NCBI GenBank assembly: GCA_030150265.1
Contig: JASLGG010000040.1
Coordinates: 1-64,000 of the forward strand
Reading direction: 5' to 3'
Source: Protaetiibacter sp.
Lineage (GTDB): Bacteria > Actinomycetota > Actinomycetes > Actinomycetales > Microbacteriaceae
DNA length: 64,000 nt
Under the pieces are notes generated by a model. It did not search any database. It worked only from the letters and a program-made list of their open reading frames with translations, and was not told the origin of the DNA. Made by a program: the position numbers and the translations under genes. Position 1 is the stretch's first letter. Each line of letters opens with the position of its first letter. This document shows positions 1 through 9,236 of this stretch, piece after piece.

Positions 1-314
1 AGATGGTGCAGGACGAGATCTTCGGCCCGGTCATCACCGTGCAGCGGTTCTCCTCGGAAGACGAGGCGGTGCGGCTGGCCAACGGCGTGCAGTACGGCCT
101 CGGCTCGAGCGTCTGGACGCGGGACCACGGCCGCGCGATGCGGGTGAGCCGCCGCCTTGACTTCGGCGTGGTGTGGGTGAACACGCACATCCCGTTCACC
201 GCCGAGATGCCGCACGGCGGCTTCAAGCACTCCGGCTACGGCAAGGACCTCTCGATGTACGGCTTCGAGGACTACACCCGCGTCAAGCACGTCATGTCGT
301 ACATCGGCGAGTAG
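1..314 (+). CDS. Aldehyde dehydrogenase, gamma-aminobutyraldehyde type (C-terminal part)
   Basis: Only the last ~103 residues are inside the window; the start lies upstream of base 1. The segment carries the conserved EIFGPV motif, whose Glu binds the NAD ribose in this superfamily, and the C-terminal run PHGGFKHSGYGKD followed by the MYGFEDYTRVKHV tail. That ending is typical of actinobacterial gamma-aminobutyraldehyde (PuuC/PatD-like) dehydrogenases, which oxidise 4-aminobutanal to GABA. The context supports this: a polyamine ABC transporter and two GABA aminotransferases lie at 17554-27047. Superfamily membership is near certain, the substrate is inferred. A 97-base gap separates it from the FHA gene. 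Confidence 0.85.
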   Translation, partial: MVQDEIFGPVITVQRFSSEDEAVRLANGVQYGLGSSVWTRDHGRAMRVSRRLDFGVVWVNTHIPFTAEMPHGGFKHSGYGKDLSMYGFEDYTRVKHVMSYIGE

Positions 315-411
315 CCGATACGACCGGGGACGGCCCTCACCCCCTCGGGGGGATACGGTCATCCCGTCCGGCAGGCGAGAATGGGATCTCGACGACGGGC
401 GGGGGACGATC

Positions 412-969
412 GTGCAGGATGACGACCACGACACGGTGCCGCACGCCGTCCGCGAGAGGCTCGCGCGCTCCGGTGTGCTGGAGGACGAGGTGCGCTTCGG
501 CGACACGGTCGCCCGCGGGTCCGTGCGGTCGCCCGCGCAGCCGGATGACGTCGCGCGTCGCGCGCCCGAGCCGCCCCCGCTGCCGCCCGCGCTGCGGCCG
601 CACCACAGCGTGCGGATCGGGGACGCGGAGCCGATCGAGCTCGATCGCCCGGTGCGACTCGGACGCGCCCCGCGCGCGCTGCGGGTGCCGGCCGCGGAGC
701 TGCCGCTTCTCGTGCCGGTCGCGAGCCCCGAGGGCGGCATCTCGTCGACGCATCTCGAGCTCCGCGAGCAGGGCGGCGTCGTCGTCGCGACCGATCTGCG
801 CACCCTCAACGGGAGCGAGGTGCGCGTGCCCGGCTCGCCGGCGCGATCGCTGCTGCGCGGCGAGTCGCTCGTGGTGCCGCCCGGCACGCGCATCGATCTG
901 GGGGAGGGCGTCGTGGTCGAGGTGATCGCGCCCCGCGGCGCGGCGGCGCGCGAGGGGGACCGCGCATGA
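412..969 (+). CDS. FHA-domain protein, first gene of the kinase/phosphatase cluster
   Basis: This 185-aa soluble protein has a Pro-rich, low-complexity N-terminal half. From about residue 65 it has a forkhead-associated fold: Gly84-Arg85 in RLGRAPR, the Ser/His motif ISSTHLEL (His114) and Asn133-Gly134 in TLNGSEV. FHA domains bind phosphothreonine, so the likely partner is the Ser/Thr kinase two genes downstream. The start is the GTG at 412, preceded by a G-rich stretch at 401-407. Its stop overlaps the next ATG (ATGA at 966-969), so it is translationally coupled to the phosphatase gene. The domain is divergent; phosphopeptide binding is inferred. Confidence 0.72.
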   Translation: MQDDDHDTVPHAVRERLARSGVLEDEVRFGDTVARGSVRSPAQPDDVARRAPEPPPLPPALRPHHSVRIGDAEPIELDRPVRLGRAPRALRVPAAELPLLVPVASPEGGISSTHLELREQGGVVVATDLRTLNGSEVRVPGSPARSLLRGESLVVPPGTRIDLGEGVVVEVIAPRGAAAREGDRA

Positions 970-1808
970 CGCGGCACGGCGCCGACGAGGCGGCCCACCG
1001 CTTCGCGCTCCCCGGTCGCCCGGACGAGGCGGTCGTGCTCGCCTGGGCCGCAGTCACCGACGTCGGACATCGGCGTCAGGCGAACGAGGACAGCCTCGTC
1101 GTGCAGCCTCCCGTGTTCGCCGTGGCCGACGGGATGGGCGGGCACGCGGCCGGCGACCGGGCGAGCGCCGCGGTCGTCGACCGGCTCTCGGCCCTCGCCG
1201 ATCGCGAGGACGTCGACGAGGACGCGATCGGAGACGCGCTCGCGCTCGCGGCACGCGACATCGACGAGCTCGCCGAGAACCTCGCGCTCGGCGCGGGCAC
1301 CACCGTGACGGGCGCCGTGCTCGAGCTGCGAGACGAGCCGCGCTTCACCGTGTTCAACGTCGGCGACAGCCGGGTGTACCGCTTCCTCGGCAACGAGCTC
1401 GTGCAGGTGACCCACGACCACTCGGTCGTGCAGGAGCTCGTGGACGCGGGGATGCTGTCGCCCGCGGACGCCGAGCACCACCCCGAGTCGAACGTCGTGA
1501 CCCGTGCCCTCGGCTTCCGCGAGGAGCCGCGTCCCGACTACTGGCGCCTTCCCCTCCGCACCGGGATGCGGCTGCTGGTGTGCTCGGATGGGCTCACCAA
1601 GGAGCTCGGCGCGGAGCGCCTGCGCCTCCACCTCGCGGCGCACCTCACGGCGGCGGAGACGGCCGCGGCGCTCGTCGACGCGGCGCTCGCGGCGGGCGGG
1701 CGCGACAACGTGACGGTCGTGGTGGTCGACGTGCTCGAGGCCCCCGAGGCATCCGGCGCCTCGGAGCCGTCTGTCTACAATGAAGGCTCGGCGGGGACGA
1801 GGGGGTAG
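966..1808 (+). CDS. PP2C-family Ser/Thr protein phosphatase
   Basis: This 280-aa protein dephosphorylates Ser/Thr residues using two metal ions. The PP2C motifs are all present: RQANEDS (Glu41, Asp42), VADGMGGHAAGD (Asp55), NVGDSRVYR (Asp134), VCSDGL (Asp208) and GGRDNVTVVVV (Asp247). There is no signal peptide or membrane segment, so it acts in the cytoplasm. It lies between the FHA gene (4-base overlap) and the kinase gene (2-base gap). The natural inference is that it opposes the kinase, as PrpC/PstP phosphatases do beside kinases elsewhere. The full motif set makes an active enzyme likely. Confidence 0.93.
   Translation: MTRHGADEAAHRFALPGRPDEAVVLAWAAVTDVGHRRQANEDSLVVQPPVFAVADGMGGHAAGDRASAAVVDRLSALADREDVDEDAIGDALALAARDIDELAENLALGAGTTVTGAVLELRDEPRFTVFNVGDSRVYRFLGNELVQVTHDHSVVQELVDAGMLSPADAEHHPESNVVTRALGFREEPRPDYWRLPLRTGMRLLVCSDGLTKELGAERLRLHLAAHLTAAETAAALVDAALAAGGRDNVTVVVVDVLEAPEASGASEPSVYNEGSAGTRG
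1753..1781 (+). promoter_or_regulatory. Possible internal promoter before the kinase gene
   Basis: A TACAAT hexamer at 1776-1781, a strong -10 match, lies inside the 3' end of the phosphatase gene, 29 bases before the kinase start. No clear -35 is visible 17 bases upstream. It could let the kinase and downstream genes be transcribed separately. In this GC-rich DNA the AT-rich hexamer stands out, but position is the only support. Confidence 0.3.
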
Positions 1809-1810
1809 AC

Positions 1811-3259
1811 GTGACGCGACGCCTGCCCTCCCAGCCACCCGTGCTGCCGGGCTTCTCCTACGTGCACGTGCTCGGCTCCGGCGGCTTCGCCGACGTGTTC
1901 CTCTACGAGCAGAACATGCCGCGTCGCCAGGTGGCCGTGAAGGTCATGCTGAGCGAGGTCGTCAACGACCAGGTGCGGCAGATGTTCCAGGCCGAGGCGA
2001 ACCTCATGGCGCAGCTGAGCGCGCATCCCTCGATCCTCACCGTCTACCAGGCGAGCGTGTCGAGCGACGGGCGCCCCTACCTCGTGATGGAGCTCTGCTC
2101 GGCGTCGCTGTCGGAGCGCTACCGGCGCGAGCCGATCCCGGTCCCCGAGGCGCTGCGCATCGCGGTGCGGATCGGATCGGCGGTCGAGACCGCGCATCGG
2201 GCGGGCGTGCTGCATCGCGACATCAAGCCGTCCAACATCCTGCAGACCGCGTACGGCCATCCGGTGCTGTCGGACTTCGGCATCGCCTCGACGCTCACGG
2301 CGCCGCGCGACGAGGAGTCGGTGGGCCTCTCGATCCCGTGGTCGGCACCGGAGGTGCTGCTCGACGAGACCCCGGGGACGATCGCCTCCGAGGTGTGGTC
2401 GCTCGCCGCCACCGTCTACTCGCTGCTGGCGGGGCGCTCGCCCTTCGAGGTGCCGGGCGGCGCGAACTCCTCGAGCGACCTCATGGGGCGCATCACGCGC
2501 GCGAAGCCGCAGCCGATCGACCGCGCCGATGTTCCGGCGAGCCTCGAGGCGCTGCTGAGGCGGGCGATGTCGCGGCGGCCGGAGCTCCGTCCGGCCAGCG
2601 CGCTCGAGCTCGTGCGCGAGCTGCAGCTCGTGGAGTCGGAGCTCGGGCTGCCGCAGACCCCCGCCGAGATCGCGATGGACGACTGGGCTCTCGGCACGGT
2701 CGCCGACCAGGAGGACCGCACCCGGCTCCGCCCGGTCGGCACGGGGGCGTCGTCGTCCTCGCGCGGTCCCCGTCGTCGCCGTCGGCCCGCCGCAGGCGAG
2801 CCCTATGCCCCCGTCGGCACCGTCCGCGAGCAGCGGAGCGCTCCCGAGCGTCCGTCGTCCCGCAGCTCGACGCACGAGGTGGGCCCCGGCTTCCGGCGGC
2901 TCGCCTGGGTGCTCGTCGGCGCCGCCTCGCTCGTGATCGTGCTCGGCATCGTCGCGCTCGTGGTGCTGCTGCGCACCGTCGGCGGCGGCATCCCCGTGGT
3001 GTCGGGGATCGAGGCACAGCTGTCGGCCGGCGGGCGGATCGAGTTCAGCTGGCCCGACCCGGGGGTCGCGGGGGGCGACCGCTACCAGATCACGGTGAGC
3101 GAGAACGGCGTCGCGCAGACCCCGAGCCTCCAGGAGAGCACGCGCTTCATCGTGGACGCGGGCGGCGGCGACACGATCTGCCTCTCCGTGGCGGTGAACC
3201 GGAACGGCACGGTCGGCGATGCGAGCGCCGAGAAGTGCGTCGACGTGACCGAGGATTGA
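1811..3259 (+). CDS. Transmembrane Ser/Thr protein kinase with extracellular Fn3-like domain
   Basis: This 482-aa PknB-type kinase has its catalytic domain at about 14-275: glycine loop LGSGGFADV (21-29), Lys44 in VAVKV, HRDIKPSN (catalytic Asp137), DFG at 155-157 and APE at 179-181. A basic linker follows, then one membrane helix at about 364-387. A ~90-residue extracellular segment (IEFSWPDPG, YQITVSENG, and a Cys near each end of its last strands) looks like a single Fn3-type fold rather than PASTA repeats. GTG start at 1811 after a purine-rich GACGAGGGGGTAGAC leader. All catalytic residues are present. In bifidobacteria a kinase in an equivalent setting is called Pkb2. Confidence 0.93.
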   Translation: MTRRLPSQPPVLPGFSYVHVLGSGGFADVFLYEQNMPRRQVAVKVMLSEVVNDQVRQMFQAEANLMAQLSAHPSILTVYQASVSSDGRPYLVMELCSASLSERYRREPIPVPEALRIAVRIGSAVETAHRAGVLHRDIKPSNILQTAYGHPVLSDFGIASTLTAPRDEESVGLSIPWSAPEVLLDETPGTIASEVWSLAATVYSLLAGRSPFEVPGGANSSSDLMGRITRAKPQPIDRADVPASLEALLRRAMSRRPELRPASALELVRELQLVESELGLPQTPAEIAMDDWALGTVADQEDRTRLRPVGTGASSSSRGPRRRRRPAAGEPYAPVGTVREQRSAPERPSSRSSTHEVGPGFRRLAWVLVGAASLVIVLGIVALVVLLRTVGGGIPVVSGIEAQLSAGGRIEFSWPDPGVAGGDRYQITVSENGVAQTPSLQESTRFIVDAGGGDTICLSVAVNRNGTVGDASAEKCVDVTED

Positions 3260-3262
3260 GCA

Positions 3263-6200
3263 GTGCCCCGCTGGTTCGCCGCCCACCGATCGCTCGTCGC
3301 CACCGCGACGAGCGCGACGGTGGTGGCCGCGGTCGTGGCGACGCTCGCGGTCGTGTCGACCGGCTACACGGCGCAGCGGATGGACCTCAGCGACCCCTCG
3401 GTGTGGGTCGCCGGAGCCGAGCGCCAGGCGATCGGGCGTGCCAACACGGAGGTGTTCGAGCTCGACAGCGTGCTCGCGGTCGGCACCGAGACGCCGTCGG
3501 TCGTGCAGTCCGGCTCCACGGTGCTGCTCGTCGACGCGCCGGGCGCGACGATGCGCCGCGTCGACCCCGCCGCCGCGACGCTCGGCGACGACATCGCGCT
3601 GCCCCCCCAGCGGCCCGAGGTGCTGCTCGCCGGTGATCGGGCGATCGTGGTCGCGCACGCGACGGGCGAGCTCTGGTTCGTGCCGCTCGCCGAGCTCGAC
3701 TCCTTCGATGCCGCCTCGCCGCCCGCGCTGAGCCTGGGAGCCGACCCGGTCGTCGCGGTGACCGAGAGCGGCGCCGTGCTCGCCTACCTCCCGCAGACCT
3801 CCGAGGTGTGGCGGGTCGAGGCGGGCGTCTCGACGGTCGGCGCGAGCTGGTCGGTGCCGTGGGGGGAGGCCGCGCGCCCGGCCGACGCGGTGCAACTCAC
3901 CGCGGTCGGCGAGCGCTGGGCGGCGCTCGACACGGCCACCGGCGAGCTCGCCACGGAGGCGGGCGTACGCGCGCTCGGATCGGCGCTCGCGGGCGGCGGC
4001 GCCGTGCTGCAGGCGCCCGGGCCCGCGAGCGGCCGGGTGCTGATCGCCGACACCGCGGGACTGGTGGCCGCCGACCTCGGGGGCGGGGAGCCGGCCGTGC
4101 TCGTCGACGACGTCGCGGGGGCTCCCGCACGCCCGGTCGTCGTGGCCGGCTGCCGCTTCGCCGCGTGGAGCTCCGGCGCCGCGTGGCGGCGATGCGGCTC
4201 CGACGACGCCGTCACCCGCACCCTTCAGGGCGTGCCCGGCACATCCGAGCTTTCCTTCGCGGCCAACGGCGCCCGCGTGGTGCTGACCGACGCGGCGCGG
4301 GGCGCCAGCTGGGCGGTGCAGGCCGAGGGCGAGCTCATCGACAACTGGGATGCGCTGCTCACCACCGACCAGCAGCAGCAGGAGCGGCCGCAGGCCGACG
4401 ACGAGGTGCCGCCGGAGCTCGAGGAGCTGCAGAAGCCGCCGGTCGCCGTCGACGACGCCTTCGGGGCGCGCCCCGGCCGAGCCAGCGTGCTGCCGGTGCT
4501 GCTCAACGACTACGACCCGAACGGCGACGTGCTCGTCGTGGTGGCCTTCGACCAGATCGACCCGGCGCTCGGGCACCTCGACCTGGTGAGCCGCAACCAG
4601 CAGCTGCAGCTGACGCTCGCCCCCACGGCATCCGGCACGCTGCACTTCGGCTACACGATCAGCGACGGACGCGGCGGTACCTCGAGCGCCACCGTCACGG
4701 TCACGGTGCGCTCGCCCGAGGAGAACTCCCCGCCGCGCCAGGTGCGCACCACCAAGACGACCGTCGGCCAGGGCGGCCGGGTCTCGACGCAGGTGCTCGG
4801 CGACTGGATCGACCCCGACGGCGATGCCATCTACCTCACCTCCGCGACGACGGCGGGAGGCGACCAGGTCGGCTTCAAGCCGGACGGCGTCGTGGTGTTC
4901 ACGGATGCGGGTGAGAGCACCGGCACCAAGACCGTCGCGCTCACCGTCTCGGATGGGCGGGAGGAGACGTCCGGGACGTTGCAGGTCGTCGTCCGCGCGC
5001 GCGGCGAGGTGCCGATCCTGACCGAGCCCTGGGTCGTGCTCGCCGCGGCGGGCGACGAGGTCACGGTGCGGCCGCTGCTGCACGTGAGGGGCGGCAACGG
5101 TCCCATCCGCCTCGGCGGCGTGCCTCCGCGAACCGGCACCACCATCGTGCCGAGCTTCGAGGCGGGCACCTTCACCTTCCTGTCCGACCAGGTCGGCACC
5201 CACTACGTCGAGTTCACGGTGACCGACGGGACCCAGACCGTCACGGGCACCGTGCGGGTCGACGTGACCGCACCGGCGGACGCCTCGACGCGTCCCGTCA
5301 CGGTGCCCAAGACGATGTTCATCACCTCGCAGAGCTCGCGCACCGTCGATCCGCCCACGAGCGACATCGACCCCGCGGGCGGGGTGCTCGTCGTGACGGG
5401 CGTCATGAACGTGCCGGCGGCATCCGGGATCCAGGTCGAGGTGCTCGAGCAGCGTCGGGTGCGCGTCACCCTCACGGCCCCCCTCGACGCCCCGGTGATC
5501 TTCAACTACCGCATCAGCAACGGCCTCGCCGAGGCGGAGGGCACGATCACCGTCGTCGAGATCCCCCGCCCGCTGAGATACCAGCCGCCGATCGCGACCG
5601 ACGACCAGGCGACCGTGCGGGTGGGCGACACCATCGACATCCCGGTCCTCGACAACGACGAGCAGCCGGACGGCGAGGACATCACCCTGCTGCCCGACCT
5701 CGCCCAGCCGCTCCCCGGCGACGCGGGCCTCCTGTTCGTGTCGGGCGACCGGCTGCGCTACCTCGCGCCGCAGACCGCCGGCAACTACACGGCCGTGTAC
5801 ACGATCGCCGGCAGCGACGGGCAGACCGCGCAGGCGCGCGTCACCATCTCGGTGCGCGAGCGCAACGCCTCGACCAACAGCCCGCCCGTGCCGCGCACCG
5901 TCACGGCGCGCGTGCTCGCGGGGCAGACCGTGCGCATCGACATCCCGACGAGCGGCATCGACCCCGACGGCGACACGGTGCAGCTCATCGGCCAGGCGAC
6001 GAACCCCGAGAAGGGCAGCGTGCTGCAGGTGTCGGGCAGCACGATCGAGTACCGCGCGGGCGACTACTCCTCCGGCACCGACGTCTTCCAGTACACCGTC
6101 GTGGACGGCCTCGGCGCGCGCGCCACCGGCACCGTGCGGGTCGGCATCTCGGCGCCCCTCGAGGGGGTGCGCAACCCGGTCGCCAACGCCGACACGGTGA

Positions 6201-9200
6201 CGGTGCGCCCCGGGCGCACGGTCTCCGTCAAGGCGCTCGCCAACGACTCCGACCCCGACGGCTCGCCGCTGCGCATCCGCCAGGTCGAGCCCAACACCGA
6301 GGGTGTCGAGGCGGAGGTCGTCGGCGACGACATCGTGCGGATCACCCCGCCGCCGACCCCCGGCGACTACAGCGTGATCTACACGATCGAGAACGCGACG
6401 GGCGGCACGAGCTCCAACTTCATCCGCGTCACGGTCGCCGAGGACGCGCCGCTGTCGCGCCCGACCGCCGACGACACCGTGCTGAGCGTCACCGACGTGC
6501 TCGACCGCACCACGGTCGACGTCGCCGTGCTCGATCGCGTGTTCTTCGCCGACGGCGAGGTGGGCTCGCTCGGCGTCGAGCTCGTGCCGGGCTACACCGA
6601 GTCGGCGCAGGTGCTGCCCAACAAGCGCATCCGCGTGCAGATCGGCGACCGCAGCCAGATCATCCCCTTCGCGCTCGTGCACCCCGACAACCCCGCCATC
6701 CGGGCCTACGCCTTCATCCGGGTGCCCGGATACGACGACGCGCTCCCGCAGATCAACTCCAAGGCACCGCCGCTCGTCGTGAAGAGCGAGTCGACGCTGC
6801 GCATCCCGCTCTCCGAGTACGTCGTCGCGCTCGGCGGGTCCCGGGTGCGGCTGACCGACTCGAGCACGGTGCGCGCGACCCACTCGAACGGCGGATCGCT
6901 CGTCGTCGACGAGAGCACGCTGCAGTTCACCTCGGCCGACCGGTACTGGGGTCCCGCGTCGATCACCTTCGAGGTCACCGACGGCGCCTCGGCCACCGAC
7001 CCGCGCGGGCACGTGACGACGCTCTCGCTGCCGATCCGGGTCGACCCCCGCGACAACCAGCCTCCCGTGTTCACGGGCGGGGTGGTGGAGTTCGAGCCCG
7101 GCCAGGACAAGGAGCTCGACCTCGTCAAGCTCACCAAGTACCCCTACGACAACGACATCGACGAGCTCGCCTACCAGGTGCTCGACCCGCTGCCCACCGG
7201 GTTCAGCTACCAGATCAACGGGCAGCGGCTGCTGCTGCGCGCCGACCCCTCGGCGGTCAAGGGCACCGTCACGAGCATCACCCTCGGCGTGCGCGACGCG
7301 CTCAACACGGGTCAGAGCGGACGCATCGAGCTGCGGGTCGTGCCGTCGACGCGACCCCTCGCGCGTACCGCACCCGACCAGGCGATCGTCCGCCGCGGAG
7401 AGACCACGACGGTCGACGTGCTCGCCAACGACGCCGCCACCAACCCGTTCCCGGGCGTGCCGCTGCGTGTCGTCGACATCCGCGGTCTCGGCGCCGCCTC
7501 GCTGCCCGCGGGGGTCACCGTCACCCCGAACGCCGACCGCTCACGGCTGACGGTGTCGATCGCCGCCAACGCCGACCCCGTCGACACCACCCTCCAGTAC
7601 CAGGTCGCCGACGCGACGGGCGATGCCGACCGGATGGTGTGGGGCACCGTGACGATCTCGGTGCAGGACGTGCCCGATCCGGTGAGCAACCTGCGCGTGA
7701 TCGAGTTCGGCGACCGCACGCTGCGGCTCGGCTGGTCGCCCGGACCGTTCAACAACTCGCCCATCACCGAGTACCGCGTGACCCTGACGGATGCCGGCTC
7801 CGGCTCCGTGCTGTCGACGACGAGCTGCACGCTCACGGTGGGCTGCGCCGTCACGACACCCGGCAACGGGCCCGACGCCGCGGTCCGGATCTCGGTCGTC
7901 GCCGTCAACGCCATCGGCGCCTCCGACCCGACCCAGCTCCCGGGCACGATCTGGTCGGATGTGATCCCGCCGGCGCCCGTCGCGGTCTCCGCGACCCCCG
8001 TCGACCACGGCCTGCGCATCACCTGGAAGAAGCCGACCGTGGGCGCGGGGAGCCCCGTGGACAGCTATGTCGTCACCGTCGGCGGCGTCGCGGTGACGGT
8101 CAGCGCGCCTCCGTCCGATCCCGCGGGCACCTCCTACGCGCGGATCGTGACCAACCCCGGGCTCGCGAACGGCACGACCGTGCCGTTCAGCGTGAGCGCG
8201 CGCAACAAGGCGCCCAACTCGCTCGCCACCTGGAACGAGGCGGGTGGCAGCGGCACGCCCGCGGGGCCGCCGCTCGTGATCGCGAGCCCCACCGCATCCG
8301 CCTCGACGACGGACGGCACGACCGCGAGCGTCGCGTGGAGCGGCGTCTTCGCCGACAACGGCAAGCCGGTCTCGGCCTTCTACGCGGTCATGCACACGGG
8401 CGCCCCACCGGCGTGCACCGTCACGGGCGTCGACGCCGGCGCACCCGTCGTGACCCCGCCGAGCGGGCCGGGCGTGCAGACGCTGTCGGGCAGCGCGACA
8501 TCAGCGACCTTCTCGGGCCTGTCCGCCAACACGAGCTACACCTTCACCGTCTTCGCCTACAACGGACAGGGCTGCACGGCATCCGCGTCGGTCACCGCGA
8601 CGCCGCGTGCGGCGCCCGGCGACGTCACCGCGATCAGCCTCACGGGACCGCTGTCGAGCGGCAACGACACCTGGGACTACCGCGTCGCGGGCCTCACGAT
8701 CGCCTCGGGCTCGGCGGATGTCGACGGCTTCCAGTACCGCCTCGCCGGCGGGACGGTCGACGGCTCGGAGTACTCGGGGACGCCCGGCGCCGGGTACCTC
8801 GCCGCGGGCGGGACCCAGTACGGCAACGTCGTGACGGTGCGCGTCAAGGCGTGCAAGCAGTACCCGGAGGTGCGGCTCTGCAGCGCGAACTGGTCGCCCG
8901 CGTTCGAGGTCGGCCGGCCGATCGCCGTGCGGCTGACCGGGCTGCGGGCGATCGAGACCACGGCGCCCGAGGAGGGCGTCTCGACCGGCGAGGGCTACTG
9001 GTCGTGGACCAGCGGGCCCGTGGTCGCATCCGGCGGGGCCCCCGGATACGACGAGGTGGTCTACAGTTGCGGTTCCGGCCCGGTGGCGGTGCCGCCCCTC
9101 AGCTGCGCCGTGACGGGCGACGGGCAGCCCGGCGGTTATCCCCAGCTCACCGTCGCCGTCACCTCGGCCGGGCAGACGTATACGCGAACATACAACTGGG

Positions 9201-9217
9201 CGGATACCCCGCATTGA
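3263..9217 (+). CDS. Giant membrane-anchored surface protein with Ig-like/cadherin-like and Fn3 repeats
   Basis: The 1984-aa product has a single membrane helix near residues 9-30 with Arg/His before it, so the bulk should lie outside the cell. Residues ~35-370 form a beta-rich region that may be a propeller. From ~393 about eleven Ig-like/cadherin-like repeats follow, several with the calcium-type signature NDxDPxGD (LLNDYDPNGD, DWIDPDGD, LANDSDPDGS). About three or four Fn3-like modules follow from ~1475 (SNLRVIEFGDRTLRLGW marks the first). There is no LPxTG motif. GTG start at 3263, 3 bases after the kinase gene. It is far larger than I recall for Fn3 proteins of related bifidobacterial clusters. 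The ligand is unknown. Confidence 0.85.
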   Translation: MPRWFAAHRSLVATATSATVVAAVVATLAVVSTGYTAQRMDLSDPSVWVAGAERQAIGRANTEVFELDSVLAVGTETPSVVQSGSTVLLVDAPGATMRRVDPAAATLGDDIALPPQRPEVLLAGDRAIVVAHATGELWFVPLAELDSFDAASPPALSLGADPVVAVTESGAVLAYLPQTSEVWRVEAGVSTVGASWSVPWGEAARPADAVQLTAVGERWAALDTATGELATEAGVRALGSALAGGGAVLQAPGPASGRVLIADTAGLVAADLGGGEPAVLVDDVAGAPARPVVVAGCRFAAWSSGAAWRRCGSDDAVTRTLQGVPGTSELSFAANGARVVLTDAARGASWAVQAEGELIDNWDALLTTDQQQQERPQADDEVPPELEELQKPPVAVDDAFGARPGRASVLPVLLNDYDPNGDVLVVVAFDQIDPALGHLDLVSRNQQLQLTLAPTASGTLHFGYTISDGRGGTSSATVTVTVRSPEENSPPRQVRTTKTTVGQGGRVSTQVLGDWIDPDGDAIYLTSATTAGGDQVGFKPDGVVVFTDAGESTGTKTVALTVSDGREETSGTLQVVVRARGEVPILTEPWVVLAAAGDEVTVRPLLHVRGGNGPIRLGGVPPRTGTTIVPSFEAGTFTFLSDQVGTHYVEFTVTDGTQTVTGTVRVDVTAPADASTRPVTVPKTMFITSQSSRTVDPPTSDIDPAGGVLVVTGVMNVPAASGIQVEVLEQRRVRVTLTAPLDAPVIFNYRISNGLAEAEGTITVVEIPRPLRYQPPIATDDQATVRVGDTIDIPVLDNDEQPDGEDITLLPDLAQPLPGDAGLLFVSGDRLRYLAPQTAGNYTAVYTIAGSDGQTAQARVTISVRERNASTNSPPVPRTVTARVLAGQTVRIDIPTSGIDPDGDTVQLIGQATNPEKGSVLQVSGSTIEYRAGDYSSGTDVFQYTVVDGLGARATGTVRVGISAPLEGVRNPVANADTVTVRPGRTVSVKALANDSDPDGSPLRIRQVEPNTEGVEAEVVGDDIVRITPPPTPGDYSVIYTIENATGGTSSNFIRVTVAEDAPLSRPTADDTVLSVTDVLDRTTVDVAVLDRVFFADGEVGSLGVELVPGYTESAQVLPNKRIRVQIGDRSQIIPFALVHPDNPAIRAYAFIRVPGYDDALPQINSKAPPLVVKSESTLRIPLSEYVVALGGSRVRLTDSSTVRATHSNGGSLVVDESTLQFTSADRYWGPASITFEVTDGASATDPRGHVTTLSLPIRVDPRDNQPPVFTGGVVEFEPGQDKELDLVKLTKYPYDNDIDELAYQVLDPLPTGFSYQINGQRLLLRADPSAVKGTVTSITLGVRDALNTGQSGRIELRVVPSTRPLARTAPDQAIVRRGETTTVDVLANDAATNPFPGVPLRVVDIRGLGAASLPAGVTVTPNADRSRLTVSIAANADPVDTTLQYQVADATGDADRMVWGTVTISVQDVPDPVSNLRVIEFGDRTLRLGWSPGPFNNSPITEYRVTLTDAGSGSVLSTTSCTLTVGCAVTTPGNGPDAAVRISVVAVNAIGASDPTQLPGTIWSDVIPPAPVAVSATPVDHGLRITWKKPTVGAGSPVDSYVVTVGGVAVTVSAPPSDPAGTSYARIVTNPGLANGTTVPFSVSARNKAPNSLATWNEAGGSGTPAGPPLVIASPTASASTTDGTTASVAWSGVFADNGKPVSAFYAVMHTGAPPACTVTGVDAGAPVVTPPSGPGVQTLSGSATSATFSGLSANTSYTFTVFAYNGQGCTASASVTATPRAAPGDVTAISLTGPLSSGNDTWDYRVAGLTIASGSADVDGFQYRLAGGTVDGSEYSGTPGAGYLAAGGTQYGNVVTVRVKACKQYPEVRLCSANWSPAFEVGRPIAVRLTGLRAIETTAPEEGVSTGEGYWSWTSGPVVASGGAPGYDEVVYSCGSGPVAVPPLSCAVTGDGQPGGYPQLTVAVTSAGQTYTRTYNWADTPH

Positions 9218-9236
9218 CCCGGCCGAGAGGAACACC

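Noticed and set aside
1775..7012. A 1745-codon open frame on the minus strand
   Set aside because: It lies opposite the kinase and giant surface protein genes, is dominated by Arg/Gly/His/Asp low-complexity sequence and has no domain motifs; it is a GC-driven shadow.
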